Shown: positions 22,415-30,790, numbered from the stretch's first letter. The stretch: 32,286 nucleotides of DNA from a virus (IMGVR_UViG_3300024302_000034:1-32286); one strand, 5' to 3'. Translations and numbers: made by a program. The notes: generated by a model from the letters alone, not told the origin.

Positions 22415-22701
22415 AACCAAAATTAATTGAATTTGATTATAGTGGAGGGTCAGGAAATAATCCTCATCCCCATGTTGTTATTCTTCAGGATAATGCTAAA
22501 CTAATCGGAGGATTCTGTCTTGATTACAGTGAATTTTCTTTTGAAGAAGTTTTGGCTGTTACTAAAGACTGTGAAACTTTTGAAGAAGGTTACTTATCTA
22601 TGCTGAAAGTGTTTGGAAGAGAAAATCTTTCTTACAGAATTTATTCTAAAAATAACATATCTAACCAAAAAGTTACTTTTCTTAGGAGAGCACATGGTTA
22701 A
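22411..22701 (+). CDS. Hypothetical 96-aa protein
   Basis: This mixed alpha/beta protein (LIEFDYSGGSGNNPHPHVVILQ...) has an acidic helix (FEEVLAVTKDCETFEEGYLSMLKVFG). No family is recognised. It overlaps both neighbours by 4-8 bases. Confidence 0.55.
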   Translation: MKPKLIEFDYSGGSGNNPHPHVVILQDNAKLIGGFCLDYSEFSFEEVLAVTKDCETFEEGYLSMLKVFGRENLSYRIYSKNNISNQKVTFLRRAHG

Positions 22702-22921
22702 AAAAGTAGAAGTATATGTAATTGTCCATTTAATTAGACAAGGTAAGTATAACGCTATAATTGAAAAAGTTTTTGAAGTGCATGCTGAAAAAAAGCAAGC
22801 AATTACATCAGCGAATGCTCAAAATAAAATCTTAGAAGAAAAAGAATCAACATTGTCGAGTGAAATCTTTGAAATAATGGAAGTCCCTTTTTGCTCTATC
22901 AAACAAGGAGAAAACAAATGA
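22694..22921 (+). CDS. Hypothetical 75-aa protein
   Basis: ATG 22694 lies 8 nt after AGGAG and is preferred over an upstream TTG that would overlap the previous gene by about 90 bases. The product begins VKKVEVYVIVHLIRQGKY, a beta-strand-like start, followed by a long helix with many Lys and Glu. The function is unknown. Confidence 0.55.
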   Translation: MVKKVEVYVIVHLIRQGKYNAIIEKVFEVHAEKKQAITSANAQNKILEEKESTLSSEIFEIMEVPFCSIKQGENK

Positions 22922-23271
22922 TTACTGCAGGCTATCTCGTGAATGTTATGGTTGAATCAGATAATGGATTAAAGATTTGGAATGAATATAAAGATGACTC
23001 TTTTGGGGCAGGTTTCTTTTCTTCATTATCTTCAGCACAAAACCATGCAGATTCTTTATTAAGTTATATAATTAAGTATAAGAAAGGGGACTTTTCAAAA
23101 AACCCCCTTACCCTAGAGTTAGATAATTTTAAGCATTTAAAAAATAATGCTGCAAGAAAAGAAAGAGCAGTCCACGCTATCCAAAAGGGGCATGCTGTTC
23201 GTATCTTAGAATATAATTTTCCTTCTGTTGTTAATATTGTGGAAGTAGGAGATTTTGATGCAACTGCCTAA
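22918..23271 (+). CDS. Hypothetical 117-aa protein
   Basis: ATG 22918 follows AAGGAG by 7 nt and overlaps the previous stop (ATGA). The sequence has an N-terminal beta-rich part (GYLVNVMVESDNGLKIWNEY), a helical middle and a C-terminal beta pair (AVRILEYNFPSVVNIVEVG). No family is recognised. Confidence 0.55.
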   Translation: MITAGYLVNVMVESDNGLKIWNEYKDDSFGAGFFSSLSSAQNHADSLLSYIIKYKKGDFSKNPLTLELDNFKHLKNNAARKERAVHAIQKGHAVRILEYNFPSVVNIVEVGDFDATA

Positions 23272-23722
23272 TTTAGAATTATTATTGCTCAAATTAACTT
23301 TTGAGCAAAAAGAAGTTATATCTGCTTTATACGAAACTGATCCTGATTTTCTTTTAGAAGATATTGAAACAGGAAATGTAGATATGTTTATGGCTTGTTG
23401 CACACTTGCTATTTATAATGGTGAGAAGTTGATAGAAGTTCTTTGGAACGACCAAGATGAATTTTATACTTTTATGTATAAATTTATGGTAATAGTAGGG
23501 GTCTTTAACTACAAAACTTTTTGTGGTATTTTAGAACCTCTAAAGGTGGAAACTTCACCTCTTAGTTATAAGAAGTTTAAGAAATATTGTGAGGAAGTTC
23601 TTCATCACGATTTTAGTCGGAAAACGGTTGAAAAAGGTAAAATGCCTTTTGACCAAAAGGAGGAAGACTCAGATAAAAAAATATCTGACTTCTGGAATAA
23701 AAAACCTAATACTGAAGAGTAA
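23258..23722 (+). CDS. Hypothetical 154-aa protein preceding CobS-like ATPase
   Basis: ATG 23258 is used in preference to a TTG three bases earlier. The protein is largely helical and acidic-hydrophobic, with a charged C-terminus (KKEEDSDKK-like). It overlaps the previous gene by 14 bases and ends 3 nt before the AAA+ ATPase gene, so it may belong to the same system. Two hairpins of 9 and 7 bp occur inside (23285-23308, 23669-23688). Confidence 0.55.
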   Translation: MQLPNLELLLLKLTFEQKEVISALYETDPDFLLEDIETGNVDMFMACCTLAIYNGEKLIEVLWNDQDEFYTFMYKFMVIVGVFNYKTFCGILEPLKVETSPLSYKKFKKYCEEVLHHDFSRKTVEKGKMPFDQKEEDSDKKISDFWNKKPNTEE

Positions 23723-23725
23723 AAA

Positions 23726-24520
23726 ATGTTTGTAATTGATACACTAAAAGAAGAGATTTGCCAAACTCTTATCAAAAAAGGCAATAATGTTATGATTACT
23801 GGTTCTACAGGTTCTGGTAAATCTACTTACTGCAAAGAACTTGCTAAAAATCTTAACATGGAACCTTATATGGTAAATTTTGGTTCAACTCAAGATGCCC
23901 GTTGTAGTTTATTAGGTTGTATGGAATTAATCAAAGGAGAAACAAAGTTTGTAAAATCTGAATTTCTCCAAAAGGTGCAACAACCAAATACCTTAATTAT
24001 TCTCGATGAACTTTCAAGAGGGTCTGACGACGCTTTTAATATCGTGTTTCCTTTATTAGACTTTCGTAAAGAAATTCTTATTGATGAAATTAACGAAACA
24101 ATAAAAATTGACCCTTCTGTGCGTTTTATTGCTACTGCAAATATCGGAGCAGAATATTCTTCTACAAGAAGCCTTGATAGGGCTTTGGAAGATAGGTTCA
24201 TGATTTTTAATCTTAATTATATTTCAGGAAAAGAGTTAGAGACTTATATTAAATCTTGTAAAGAACTCACCACTAAGCAAGAACTTAATCTTACTAAGAT
24301 GGTGGAAGTGTATGATTTTATTTGTAAATTATACGCTGAGGATGAAATATCAACAAGGCTTTCCCCTCGTGTTATGATTAATTGTACAGATTTATTTGAA
24401 GACTTTTCGTTTTTACAAGTCTTTGATACTATTATTAAATCTTACTTTGAGGACGGTGGTCTTTTATCCTCAGAAGTAAACACGATTAAAATGTTTATGG
24501 ATAGTAAAGGTATTGTATAA
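23726..24520 (+). CDS. MoxR/CobS-like AAA+ ATPase
   Basis: The 264-aa protein has Walker A ITGSTGSGKST (residues 24-34), Walker B LIILDELSRGSDD, sensor-1 FIATANIG with YSSTRSLDRALEDRF (arginine finger), and TRLSPRVMINC as sensor 2. This is the MoxR/CbbQ/CobS subgroup, which works with VWA-domain partners to remodel proteins or insert metals. A VWA protein gene follows at 25862, so the pair is probably functional. It ends in TAATG with the next gene. Confidence 0.8.
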   Translation: MFVIDTLKEEICQTLIKKGNNVMITGSTGSGKSTYCKELAKNLNMEPYMVNFGSTQDARCSLLGCMELIKGETKFVKSEFLQKVQQPNTLIILDELSRGSDDAFNIVFPLLDFRKEILIDEINETIKIDPSVRFIATANIGAEYSSTRSLDRALEDRFMIFNLNYISGKELETYIKSCKELTTKQELNLTKMVEVYDFICKLYAEDEISTRLSPRVMINCTDLFEDFSFLQVFDTIIKSYFEDGGLLSSEVNTIKMFMDSKGIV

Positions 24521-25566
24521 TGATTGATAAGAAAACAAAGGTGAAAAATTCACCTCATTTTTCTGCTTGGGCAAACGTTACTTATATTAATAGTAAAAAC
24601 ATTTACGACCTCTTTCAGTTGTTAAAGAAATATTCTTTTATCGTCTCTGACGGCAAAACAAAAGTAGAATTTCTTCGTGAATCAAAAATTCACGAAGAAA
24701 ATTTCTCTTTTAGTGCAAAGGATATAGTCTATGTTAACACTAAATCTCTATTTGAAGGACATATTGATGCAGTTATTGGAGAGATAATTTTTAGTATTAT
24801 CTCTAATGATTCGTTTCAACAAGCAAACTATGCTACGATTATTCAAGAAAAAATCGACAAATGTACTATTTCTGTCTTTGAGGCAGAAACAGCAAAAAAG
24901 ATGGAAACCATCAGTCTATCATCTTTTTTGGATAATTACTTTATTGTTGATTCATCATCTATTAATTGTTTTACACGGGATTGGTGGAGTAAACCTATAA
25001 AAACAGGTTCTTTCACTATTATTCATAATAAAGAGCAAATTCTCGCTTTAAATTCAAATAATAAGGATGAAGTATTTACAAAATTAAAGGAAGCCTTGAC
25101 TAGTTCATCTGCGTTACACACAGATTTAAAGAAAATATCTCAGATACTATCTTGTTTGTGTTTCTTTCACAAGTATGATAGTTTATCTTCACATATCGTG
25201 AAATATTGCGAGTCCTTCATCAAGGAGAAAATTCTTGATGATTCTTTTGGTCCACTTTTTACAAACTTTGCTATGTTTTATCTGTTTTCCGATTCACCTG
25301 AAAATGAATTTGTAAGCAAATTCATTAATGATACTCAAATAGTAGACATGAGTAAAGAATCACTTCATTCTTTAACCCAGAAAACAATCTTATTTTTTGA
25401 GGATGTTCTTGAGAACCATCTACAATCTATCTTTGATAATGTTCCTGCTGGTAATCTAACGAAAGTAAAAAATAAGAAAGAATTTATCAGTTCGTTAGCA
25501 GGTATTTCTATTATAAACACCTCTCTATTGCCCAAAAAATATAACCTTAGATCCTTTTTAATATAA
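24520..25566 (+). CDS. Unknown 348-aa protein between AAA+ and VWA genes
   Basis: No family is recognised. The sequence is mixed alpha/beta in the first half and mostly helical in the second, and it is coupled on both sides by TAATG overlaps. The strict position between ATPase and VWA genes suggests a third component or adaptor of that system. It contains perfect hairpins at 24670-24700 (13 bp), 24780-24804 (9 bp) and 25303-25326 (10 bp), more than any other gene here. Confidence 0.6.
   Translation: MIDKKTKVKNSPHFSAWANVTYINSKNIYDLFQLLKKYSFIVSDGKTKVEFLRESKIHEENFSFSAKDIVYVNTKSLFEGHIDAVIGEIIFSIISNDSFQQANYATIIQEKIDKCTISVFEAETAKKMETISLSSFLDNYFIVDSSSINCFTRDWWSKPIKTGSFTIIHNKEQILALNSNNKDEVFTKLKEALTSSSALHTDLKKISQILSCLCFFHKYDSLSSHIVKYCESFIKEKILDDSFGPLFTNFAMFYLFSDSPENEFVSKFINDTQIVDMSKESLHSLTQKTILFFEDVLENHLQSIFDNVPAGNLTKVKNKKEFISSLAGISIINTSLLPKKYNLRSFLI
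24670..24700 (+). repeat. Intragenic perfect 13-bp hairpin
   Basis: TTTCTTCGTGAAT (24670-24682) pairs perfectly with 24688-24700 around loop CAAAA, inside the 348-aa gene. Confidence 0.95.
25303..25326 (+). repeat. Intragenic perfect 10-bp hairpin
   Basis: AATGAATTTG (25303-25312) pairs with 25317-25326 around loop TAAG, inside the same 348-aa gene. Confidence 0.9.
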
Positions 25567-25862
25567 TGTTTAAACCCTATGATTTTAGTCTTAATTTAAA
25601 AGACGCTAACAATTCTTCTTCTGACTCCCTCTCTAATTCTTTTTTAAATTCCTTAGACAAAGAGGAAGAAGAATCCTCTTTTTCTAAGGAAAGTAAAGTA
25701 GAGGATTATGAAGTAAAAGATTCAGACCTTGAGGAAATTCTTCTTCAAGGTTCCTTTTGTGTAATTCCTACTACTGAACTTAAAATTAGAAATAAACCTT
25801 ATATCTCCAAACAAGAGAGTTTTAATATAGTCTTTATTGACCTTACAAAGGAGATTATATAA
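25566..25862 (+). CDS. Acidic serine-rich 98-aa protein
   Basis: The first about 60 residues are low complexity, rich in Ser, Asp, Glu and Asn (NNSSSDSLSNSFLNSLDKEEEESS), likely disordered. The C-terminal part (KIRNKPYISKQESFNIVFIDLT) looks folded. Both ends overlap neighbours by one base. It may be an accessory subunit of the ATPase-VWA system; the function is unknown. Confidence 0.55.
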   Translation: MFKPYDFSLNLKDANNSSSDSLSNSFLNSLDKEEEESSFSKESKVEDYEVKDSDLEEILLQGSFCVIPTTELKIRNKPYISKQESFNIVFIDLTKEII

Positions 25863-26788
25863 TGGTTACAAACAATAATTCCGATATTATTGTAAACCCT
25901 TTGAAGGAATTTCCTTCATCTTCCTGTGAAGATGATACTATGAAAAAAGCATACATGACAAATGTTGAGACTTTAACTAAAAAGTTTAAGCGATTGTTTG
26001 ATACTTTTGAGGCTAATATGAAAAAGAAAACTAAGTATAGTAAAAGAGGAAAGATATCCTCTAATAAACTATATAAGTATTCTTTTGATAATAACATTTT
26101 CAAAAAGGTTGAAAACAAGTATGAGCATTTTGATATTAGTTTTATATTTCTTGTAGATATTTCGGGAAGTATGGCAAGTGCTTGCCAAGCCCCTAGTGGT
26201 GATGTTTTGTCAAGATTAGATTTATCTAAGGCTATTATGAAAGCAATTACTAACTCTATTAGTAAAACCTTAAAGGGGAAAGTGAAAATCGAAATTCTTT
26301 TGAAATCAGCACCTGATGTACCTTTTAATGATTTGGGTTCTCCTGGATTTCTCTCTTGGGTTTATTCTTCTGATTCAAAACACTTAGATTCTGATATTAT
26401 TGATAAAATTAACTTTTTTAATCCTTTAAAAAGTAAACGATGGTCTTCTACTCCAGAACTATTATTGGCGAAAGGAGTACTATTCTTTCTTAAAAAGTTC
26501 GTAAAAACTAAAAACAGTATTATTATAAACTTAACAGATGGAGATACTTTTTGTAGGTTACAATCTAAAGGTACTTCTGAAGTACCTTATTCTTGGGGAT
26601 GTGAAAGTAATACAAAATGTTTAAAGAAATATTTTAAGGGGTTTCCTTTTATATCAATTATTATTGACCCCTTAAGTTCAAAAGATACAAAAGGGTATAT
26701 TAACCCTGTTATGGCAAATGGTAACACATTTGCTACAAAATTTCGAACCGTTCTTACAAAGATGGTTAACAGTTTTACGGAGATTTAA
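25862..26788 (+). CDS. VWA-domain protein, CobT-like
   Basis: The 308-aa protein has a charged N-terminal segment (1-85) and a VWA domain: FIFLVDISGSM near residue 95 is the MIDAS DxSxS motif, with IIINLTDGD near 220 as the third strand and its acidic loop. CobT and other MoxR-partner proteins have a C-terminal VWA domain of this kind. In CobST the pair helps insert cobalt; in phages the target is unknown. GGAG 9 nt upstream supports the start. Confidence 0.75.
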   Translation: MVTNNNSDIIVNPLKEFPSSSCEDDTMKKAYMTNVETLTKKFKRLFDTFEANMKKKTKYSKRGKISSNKLYKYSFDNNIFKKVENKYEHFDISFIFLVDISGSMASACQAPSGDVLSRLDLSKAIMKAITNSISKTLKGKVKIEILLKSAPDVPFNDLGSPGFLSWVYSSDSKHLDSDIIDKINFFNPLKSKRWSSTPELLLAKGVLFFLKKFVKTKNSIIINLTDGDTFCRLQSKGTSEVPYSWGCESNTKCLKKYFKGFPFISIIIDPLSSKDTKGYINPVMANGNTFATKFRTVLTKMVNSFTEI

Positions 26789-27376
26789 ATGCTACAAGAA
26801 TTAGAAGAAGTTCTTTCTGAGTATGCTTTCATTTATAATGAAACACATAAAGTATTCTTACAAAAAAGTAAAAAAGAGGACACCTTTTTAAGGTTACATT
26901 ATAAAGTTCCGTTTGGGGCTATCCTTATAGGTTTACACTTTAAACCAGAAGTTATTAAAAAAGCAAATCAGTTTCATAGTTTTGGTTGCGATGTAAATAC
27001 TAAACTTGTTTTTGTAGATACTATTGATTCAAAGATTCATTTATTAAGTACTACTCATATTAACCTTAGGGATAATATATTTGATTTTCAAAGTTTAATC
27101 CCTACCCCCTTGGAAGGGAATATTAAAAAAATCCATGATGGAGATATAACCTTACAATCTTTAGACGATTTTTACACTCTTGTAGAATGTGAAACTACTA
27201 AAGAGAAGGATGAGGATTCTTCTTCGAAAAATAAGATGATATCAACTTTAATTTACGGAGTAAGTAAGGGTCATTTTAACAAAGGGTTAACCCTTTTTAT
27301 TGAAAAAGTAATGACTGCATCTTTAGACTCCTTTCATCTTGAAAACCAAGAAGAGGAGGAATACCTTGTTTGGTAA
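26789..27376 (+). CDS. Hypothetical 195-aa protein
   Basis: The gene starts directly after the VWA stop, with GGAG 9 nt upstream. The product is beta-rich in the middle (KVPFGAILIGLHFKPEVI, TKLVFVDTIDSKIHLL), with an acidic serine-rich linker (KEKDEDSSSKNK) and a helical end. A 16-nt palindrome AAAGGGTT/AACCCTTT plus T run (27281-27298) lies inside. No family is recognised. Confidence 0.6.
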   Translation: MLQELEEVLSEYAFIYNETHKVFLQKSKKEDTFLRLHYKVPFGAILIGLHFKPEVIKKANQFHSFGCDVNTKLVFVDTIDSKIHLLSTTHINLRDNIFDFQSLIPTPLEGNIKKIHDGDITLQSLDDFYTLVECETTKEKDEDSSSKNKMISTLIYGVSKGHFNKGLTLFIEKVMTASLDSFHLENQEEEEYLVW

Positions 27377-27827
27377 TTATTTTAAGAGTGACCCCTCCAA
27401 TTGTTCTAAACTACATTTTGGTTTCTTTCAAGGGTTTTATCGTCCAAAGTATCTTTTTGCTTATTACTACTATAAGGATTTAGATCAAAATCCTGTCCTA
27501 GATAAGGAGCAAAAAATTAATCTTAGTTTAAATATTAGGAAAAGGGAGGGAAAGAATAAAAGCGCAAGTTACGATGATTTTCCTTACCCTTATCGTAACT
27601 TGCGTGCAGATTATTTTACTAGTACAAGAATAGGTACTTTAGAATGTGATATAGTATTTGGGTTTACTAGTAGTCCTCAAAGAGAAGGTAGCCTTTATTC
27701 TTTAAATTCTAGTTTGGGTTTACTTTCTTCTCCCCTTGAGAATGGTTACCCTATTTTTATTACAGACGATTTAGAGTATAAATCTTCAAAACGAGAAAAT
27801 AGGTATGAAAGACTCAGAAATACCTGA
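27366..27827 (+). CDS. Hypothetical 153-aa protein, TTG start
   Basis: AGGAGG at 27354-27359 lies 6 nt before TTG 27366, which therefore looks like the true start; a TTG further upstream has no RBS. The product is rich in Tyr, Phe, Ser and Arg and may be a beta-type protein. A 13-bp perfect hairpin spans 27563-27604. It overlaps the previous gene by 11 bases and the sigma-like gene by 23. The function is unknown. Confidence 0.55.
   Translation: MFGNYFKSDPSNCSKLHFGFFQGFYRPKYLFAYYYYKDLDQNPVLDKEQKINLSLNIRKREGKNKSASYDDFPYPYRNLRADYFTSTRIGTLECDIVFGFTSSPQREGSLYSLNSSLGLLSSPLENGYPIFITDDLEYKSSKRENRYERLRNT
27563..27604 (+). repeat. Intragenic perfect 13-bp hairpin, 16-nt loop
   Basis: CGCAAGTTACGAT (27563-27575) pairs perfectly with 27592-27604; G-T pairs could extend both ends. 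It lies inside the 153-aa gene. Confidence 0.95.
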
Positions 27828-28416
27828 ACTTATTTGGAACTTCTTAGACAAAAAGTATCGTAAGTTAATAACTACTATTGCTAATCAAATAGGATTAGAT
27901 GGTGTTGTTTATAGTTTTGAAGATTCAAGACAAGAACTTTTTGGGGCTATGCTTGAAGCAGTTTATGCTTTTCAGAAATATAAACTGCCTGATGCCATAA
28001 GAAAAAAGGAAATAAAGGAAAGCGAAGTTTCTACCTTTGAATACGTAAAACATACTTACTTTGATAAGTATGTTAAAACATGTTTATGGAATAGAAAGAA
28101 TAAAATTGGTAAGCGCATTATGGTTAAGTTAGAAATAAACAAAAATGTTAGATTAGATTCTGAATCGTCAGAATATTTAGTTGATTCTTCCTCTTTTGCC
28201 ACAAACCTAGACGGTGTTTTACCTACTAAAATTAATACATCCTCTTTAGAAGAGGATGAAAAAGAAATAATCAATCTTATTGAAACAGATTGTTTATCCC
28301 TACATGGAGATGGTTCTCTTAATAAGAAATATCTTAAGGAAACCTTAGGGGTTAGTTCCATGGATTTAAATATATCCATTAACAAATTAAAACGGAGATA
28401 CTACAATGACTTGTAA
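27805..28416 (+). CDS. Putative sigma-70-like factor
   Basis: The 203-aa protein has two sigma-like regions. Residues about 35-100 (SFEDSRQELFGAMLEAVYAFQKY, then STFEYVKHTYFDKYVKTCLWNRKNKIGKR) follow the region-2 pattern of an acidic QE helix and a basic DNA-contacting helix. The C-terminus (LEEDEKEIINLIE ... KYLKETLGVSSMDLNISINKLKRR) resembles a region-4 helix-turn-helix. Its overall size is close to T4 gp55. It could direct late transcription. No region can be confirmed without a profile search, so a plain HTH protein remains possible. Confidence 0.5.
   Translation: MKDSEIPELIWNFLDKKYRKLITTIANQIGLDGVVYSFEDSRQELFGAMLEAVYAFQKYKLPDAIRKKEIKESEVSTFEYVKHTYFDKYVKTCLWNRKNKIGKRIMVKLEINKNVRLDSESSEYLVDSSSFATNLDGVLPTKINTSSLEEDEKEIINLIETDCLSLHGDGSLNKKYLKETLGVSSMDLNISINKLKRRYYNDL
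28049..28074 (+). repeat. Intragenic perfect 10-bp hairpin
   Basis: AACATACTTA (28049-28058) pairs with 28065-28074 around loop CTTTGA, inside the sigma-like gene. A second, 9-bp triloop stem lies at 28238-28258 in the same gene. Confidence 0.9.
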
Positions 28417-29803
28417 TAACCCAAAGCTTTTTATTAGTGCAAAAGAACATAAATATGTTTATGCTAATGAACGAAAAAAAAATAGAGAGGATTACACTTT
28501 TGAGGATATTAGATTTCCTCTTGAAGGTTCGTCCTTACTTCAAGAAGTAAAAGTAATTGAATCAATATTATATCCTTTAGTTCCTAAGGATATCCCTTCT
28601 AATATAAAGGTTCTTATTGAAGCAATTAACTACATTAGAACTTATAATTCTACTTGCCCATCTTTTCTTGCTTTCGATTTCCACGCGATTGCTAAGAATA
28701 TAGGTTTAAGTAATGTATTGACACTTTTTAAACTTTGTAGTGATGACATTGTAAATGATAAGTTGAAATTAAGGAGGGCAAGAGAAAAAGTATATCACAA
28801 AGTCACGGGCTCATCCTACTTTTTAGACAACTTTGAAAAAGGTATAATAAAAAATAGAGGTAATGATCCTGCACTTTTTTATTCTTGTCCTTCCTCTTCT
28901 GTTTCTATGCTTCCTGTAGAAAGATACACAGAAAAAGAAATAAGAGAGGAAGTGGATTCTTTCTTATATTTAAGGTTTAATCCTTTTAGATACATGTGTT
29001 TTTTTAATTTTAAGCCTGGAGAACGCAATCTTTTTAGAGACTTTATAGGCATTCAAATGAGGGCTGAGAGTAATTCCCTTTTAATAAAAATCCAGGAGAC
29101 GCATTCTCAAACAAGAGAGGCACTACAAAGATACAAAAGGAATAATTTATCTCATCTGTTAAATTTCAATCCTATTGCTGATGAGTTTAATTTTGTATCA
29201 AGTTTAATAGCAAAGGACATTTCTACGTCGGTTATTAATAGTCAAGAGGCTATTAACGACCTAGAATATTGGTTAGAAACAGAAAACAAATACTTTAATA
29301 TCTTTAAGAATAGATTACTTAAGTATTTTGAGCCTGTTGAGTTACAAAATGTAGGGGGTTTAGAAGTTGTTACTAACGAATATTCTGCCTTAGATTCGTA
29401 TTTTCCAAGTATGGTATCTACTAATAATATAAGTGTTCAAAAAAGTTTCACAGGTAGCCATCTTATCTTTACTTTTTTTAAAGAAGGAAATACAAATTCC
29501 AAGAAAGAAGCAATCAAAAGGATAAACGAGGAAAGGAAGCAAGACCCTTTCAAAATAGCATCCAGTCTTCAAAGAAGTAAAACCTTTAAAGAATTCATTG
29601 AAAGGCTTTCCTCTTTTATAAGGAATAATTTCAGGTATGAAGAGGAACGTTCACCTGATGATATTTTAGAGATGAGAAATGAATCTCTTGAAAGTATCCA
29701 AATAATTCAACAAGTAGTTGTTGATTCTGACCTAAATATCGTTGAAAATAATGTATTAAAAGATGCAAGCATTGGAGATTTCGCCTTTAACTATTTTCTT
29801 TAA
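28406..29803 (+). CDS. Unknown 465-aa protein
   Basis: No family is recognised. The protein is mostly helical with many Lys, Asn, Phe and Arg, no membrane segment and no clear nucleotide-binding motif; cysteines are few and scattered. GGAG lies about 8 nt before ATG. It ends the long operon, and a terminator follows. Given the sigma-like neighbour it might be a transcription or virion protein, but nothing in the sequence decides this. Confidence 0.6.
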   Translation: MTCNNPKLFISAKEHKYVYANERKKNREDYTFEDIRFPLEGSSLLQEVKVIESILYPLVPKDIPSNIKVLIEAINYIRTYNSTCPSFLAFDFHAIAKNIGLSNVLTLFKLCSDDIVNDKLKLRRAREKVYHKVTGSSYFLDNFEKGIIKNRGNDPALFYSCPSSSVSMLPVERYTEKEIREEVDSFLYLRFNPFRYMCFFNFKPGERNLFRDFIGIQMRAESNSLLIKIQETHSQTREALQRYKRNNLSHLLNFNPIADEFNFVSSLIAKDISTSVINSQEAINDLEYWLETENKYFNIFKNRLLKYFEPVELQNVGGLEVVTNEYSALDSYFPSMVSTNNISVQKSFTGSHLIFTFFKEGNTNSKKEAIKRINEERKQDPFKIASSLQRSKTFKEFIERLSSFIRNNFRYEEERSPDDILEMRNESLESIQIIQQVVVDSDLNIVENNVLKDASIGDFAFNYFL

Positions 29804-29844
29804 TTTATTACGAAACGCATTTTAAACCTTATTTTTTATATAAC

Positions 29845-29874
29845 CCCAAGTATTACGGGTGCTTGGGTGTTTTT
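29845..29874 (+). terminator. Rho-independent terminator
   Basis: CCCAAG (29845-29850) pairs with CTTGGG (29862-29867), followed by TGTTTTT. It ends the 21.8-29.8 kb gene run. Confidence 0.75.
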
Positions 29875-30103
29875 AAATTGGATTTTTAATCTAAAATTAT
29901 ATGTATATACCTTTTTTATAGTGTATCTTTGTTGGATATGTGGATTGGCTGAACATTATTTTAATAGTGTTGATAGGAAATATAATGAAGCATTACATTC
30001 TTATATGGGATATCAACAATCATCTTTTGATGCTTTATTTCAGAGTCTTATATTTCCATTGGAGATAGTATTTGTAGTATTAGGGTATTTTTATATATTT
30101 TAA
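29867..30103 (+). CDS. Possible small membrane protein (78 aa), start uncertain
   Basis: The frame encodes two hydrophobic segments (about residues 10-27 and 58-77) around a polar middle (EHYFNSVDRKYNEALHSYMG), which looks like a real membrane protein. Its only upstream start, GTG 29867, lies in the terminator stem and has no RBS, so the true start may be a non-standard codon downstream, or the frame may be decayed. A strong terminator follows its stop. Confidence 0.35.
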   Translation: MFLNWIFNLKLYVYTFFIVYLCWICGLAEHYFNSVDRKYNEALHSYMGYQQSSFDALFQSLIFPLEIVFVVLGYFYIF

Positions 30104-30108
30104 AGCCT

Positions 30109-30149
30109 AATAATTTAGGATAACTTAAAAGTTATCCTAAATTATTTTT
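30109..30149 (+). terminator. Strong terminator, 18-bp perfect stem
   Basis: 30109-30126 pairs perfectly with 30129-30146 (left arm starts AATAATTTAGGATAACTT) and the 3' side ends in a T run. It stands 9 nt before structured RNA copy B, isolating it from upstream transcription. Confidence 0.85.
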
Positions 30150-30157
30150 AAGTTGAA

Positions 30158-30296
30158 ATTTACCACCTATTAGTCGTTGAGAAAACTCTCCAACTGAGAT
30201 ACAAGAATCCTTGTATCTCAAGAATATTCTAAGTGTGATACCATTTGCCTTGTTGCTGGGAATAGGTTATAAGATATTAAGGCAAAACGACGAGTA
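30158..30296 (+). ncRNA. Structured RNA element, copy B
   Basis: It aligns with copy A (19898-20033) through TTTACCACCTATTAGTCGT, AAAACTCTCCAAC, TTCTAAGTGTGATACC and ATAGGTTATAA. Its central hairpin (30195-30205/30210-30220, loop AATC) is perfect at 11 bp, but several pairs differ from copy A on both strands. Outer closure GTCGTT (30173-30178) with AACGAC (30287-30292) is also perfect. TTTGCCTT/AAGGCAAA (30244-30251/30279-30286) adds a further helix. It sits between a terminator and the 143-aa gene, so it may be a free RNA or a 5' leader. Confidence 0.6.
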
Positions 30297-30358
30297 TAAA
30301 ATTTTTTTATGCTTTGGTTTACTTTTTGCTTAAAACATTTATTTTGGAGAAAATAAAA

Positions 30359-30790
30359 ATGGCAACGAAGAAACTCTCAATTAATGAACTTCTAGCAAAA
30401 CTAGAAGTAAAAAAAGGGAAATCACAAAATACTTCTGTTAATAAAGCAGAAGTGGAAGCCCGAAGAATTTTTAAAGAAAAGATTAAGGTAATGGAAGAAA
30501 TTCCCGAAGCCGCACAATATTTTTCATTGCTCAAGACATTGAACGAGCAAAAGACAAAGTTGAAAAACTTTTCTAATAAGAACAATCCTTCGTATATCCC
30601 AACGAAAGTTAAGCAGTACGAAGATAAAATCCAAGAACTCACAGAATTGTGGGCGAACAAAGAAAAATTGGAAAAAAGTCTAAATGATTCGATTTCTACA
30701 CTTAAGGATAAAATTGTAGAATTGCATGACCACGCCGTTGACACTATGAATAGCAAGGAAAAAGAAAATAGAAAGGAGAAAGAAGCCTAA
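30359..30790 (+). CDS. Coiled-coil 143-aa protein
   Basis: ATG 30359 lies 8 nt after GGAGA, deciding the start. The product is highly charged and helical, with long heptad-like stretches from about residue 30 to 135 (QEL/KLEKSL/LKDKIVEL) and Lys/Glu-rich ends. It is followed by a strong terminator and preceded by structured RNA B, so it forms its own transcription unit. Strong coiled coils suggest a structural or scaffolding role; no family is recognised. Confidence 0.65.
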   Translation: MATKKLSINELLAKLEVKKGKSQNTSVNKAEVEARRIFKEKIKVMEEIPEAAQYFSLLKTLNEQKTKLKNFSNKNNPSYIPTKVKQYEDKIQELTELWANKEKLEKSLNDSISTLKDKIVELHDHAVDTMNSKEKENRKEKEA

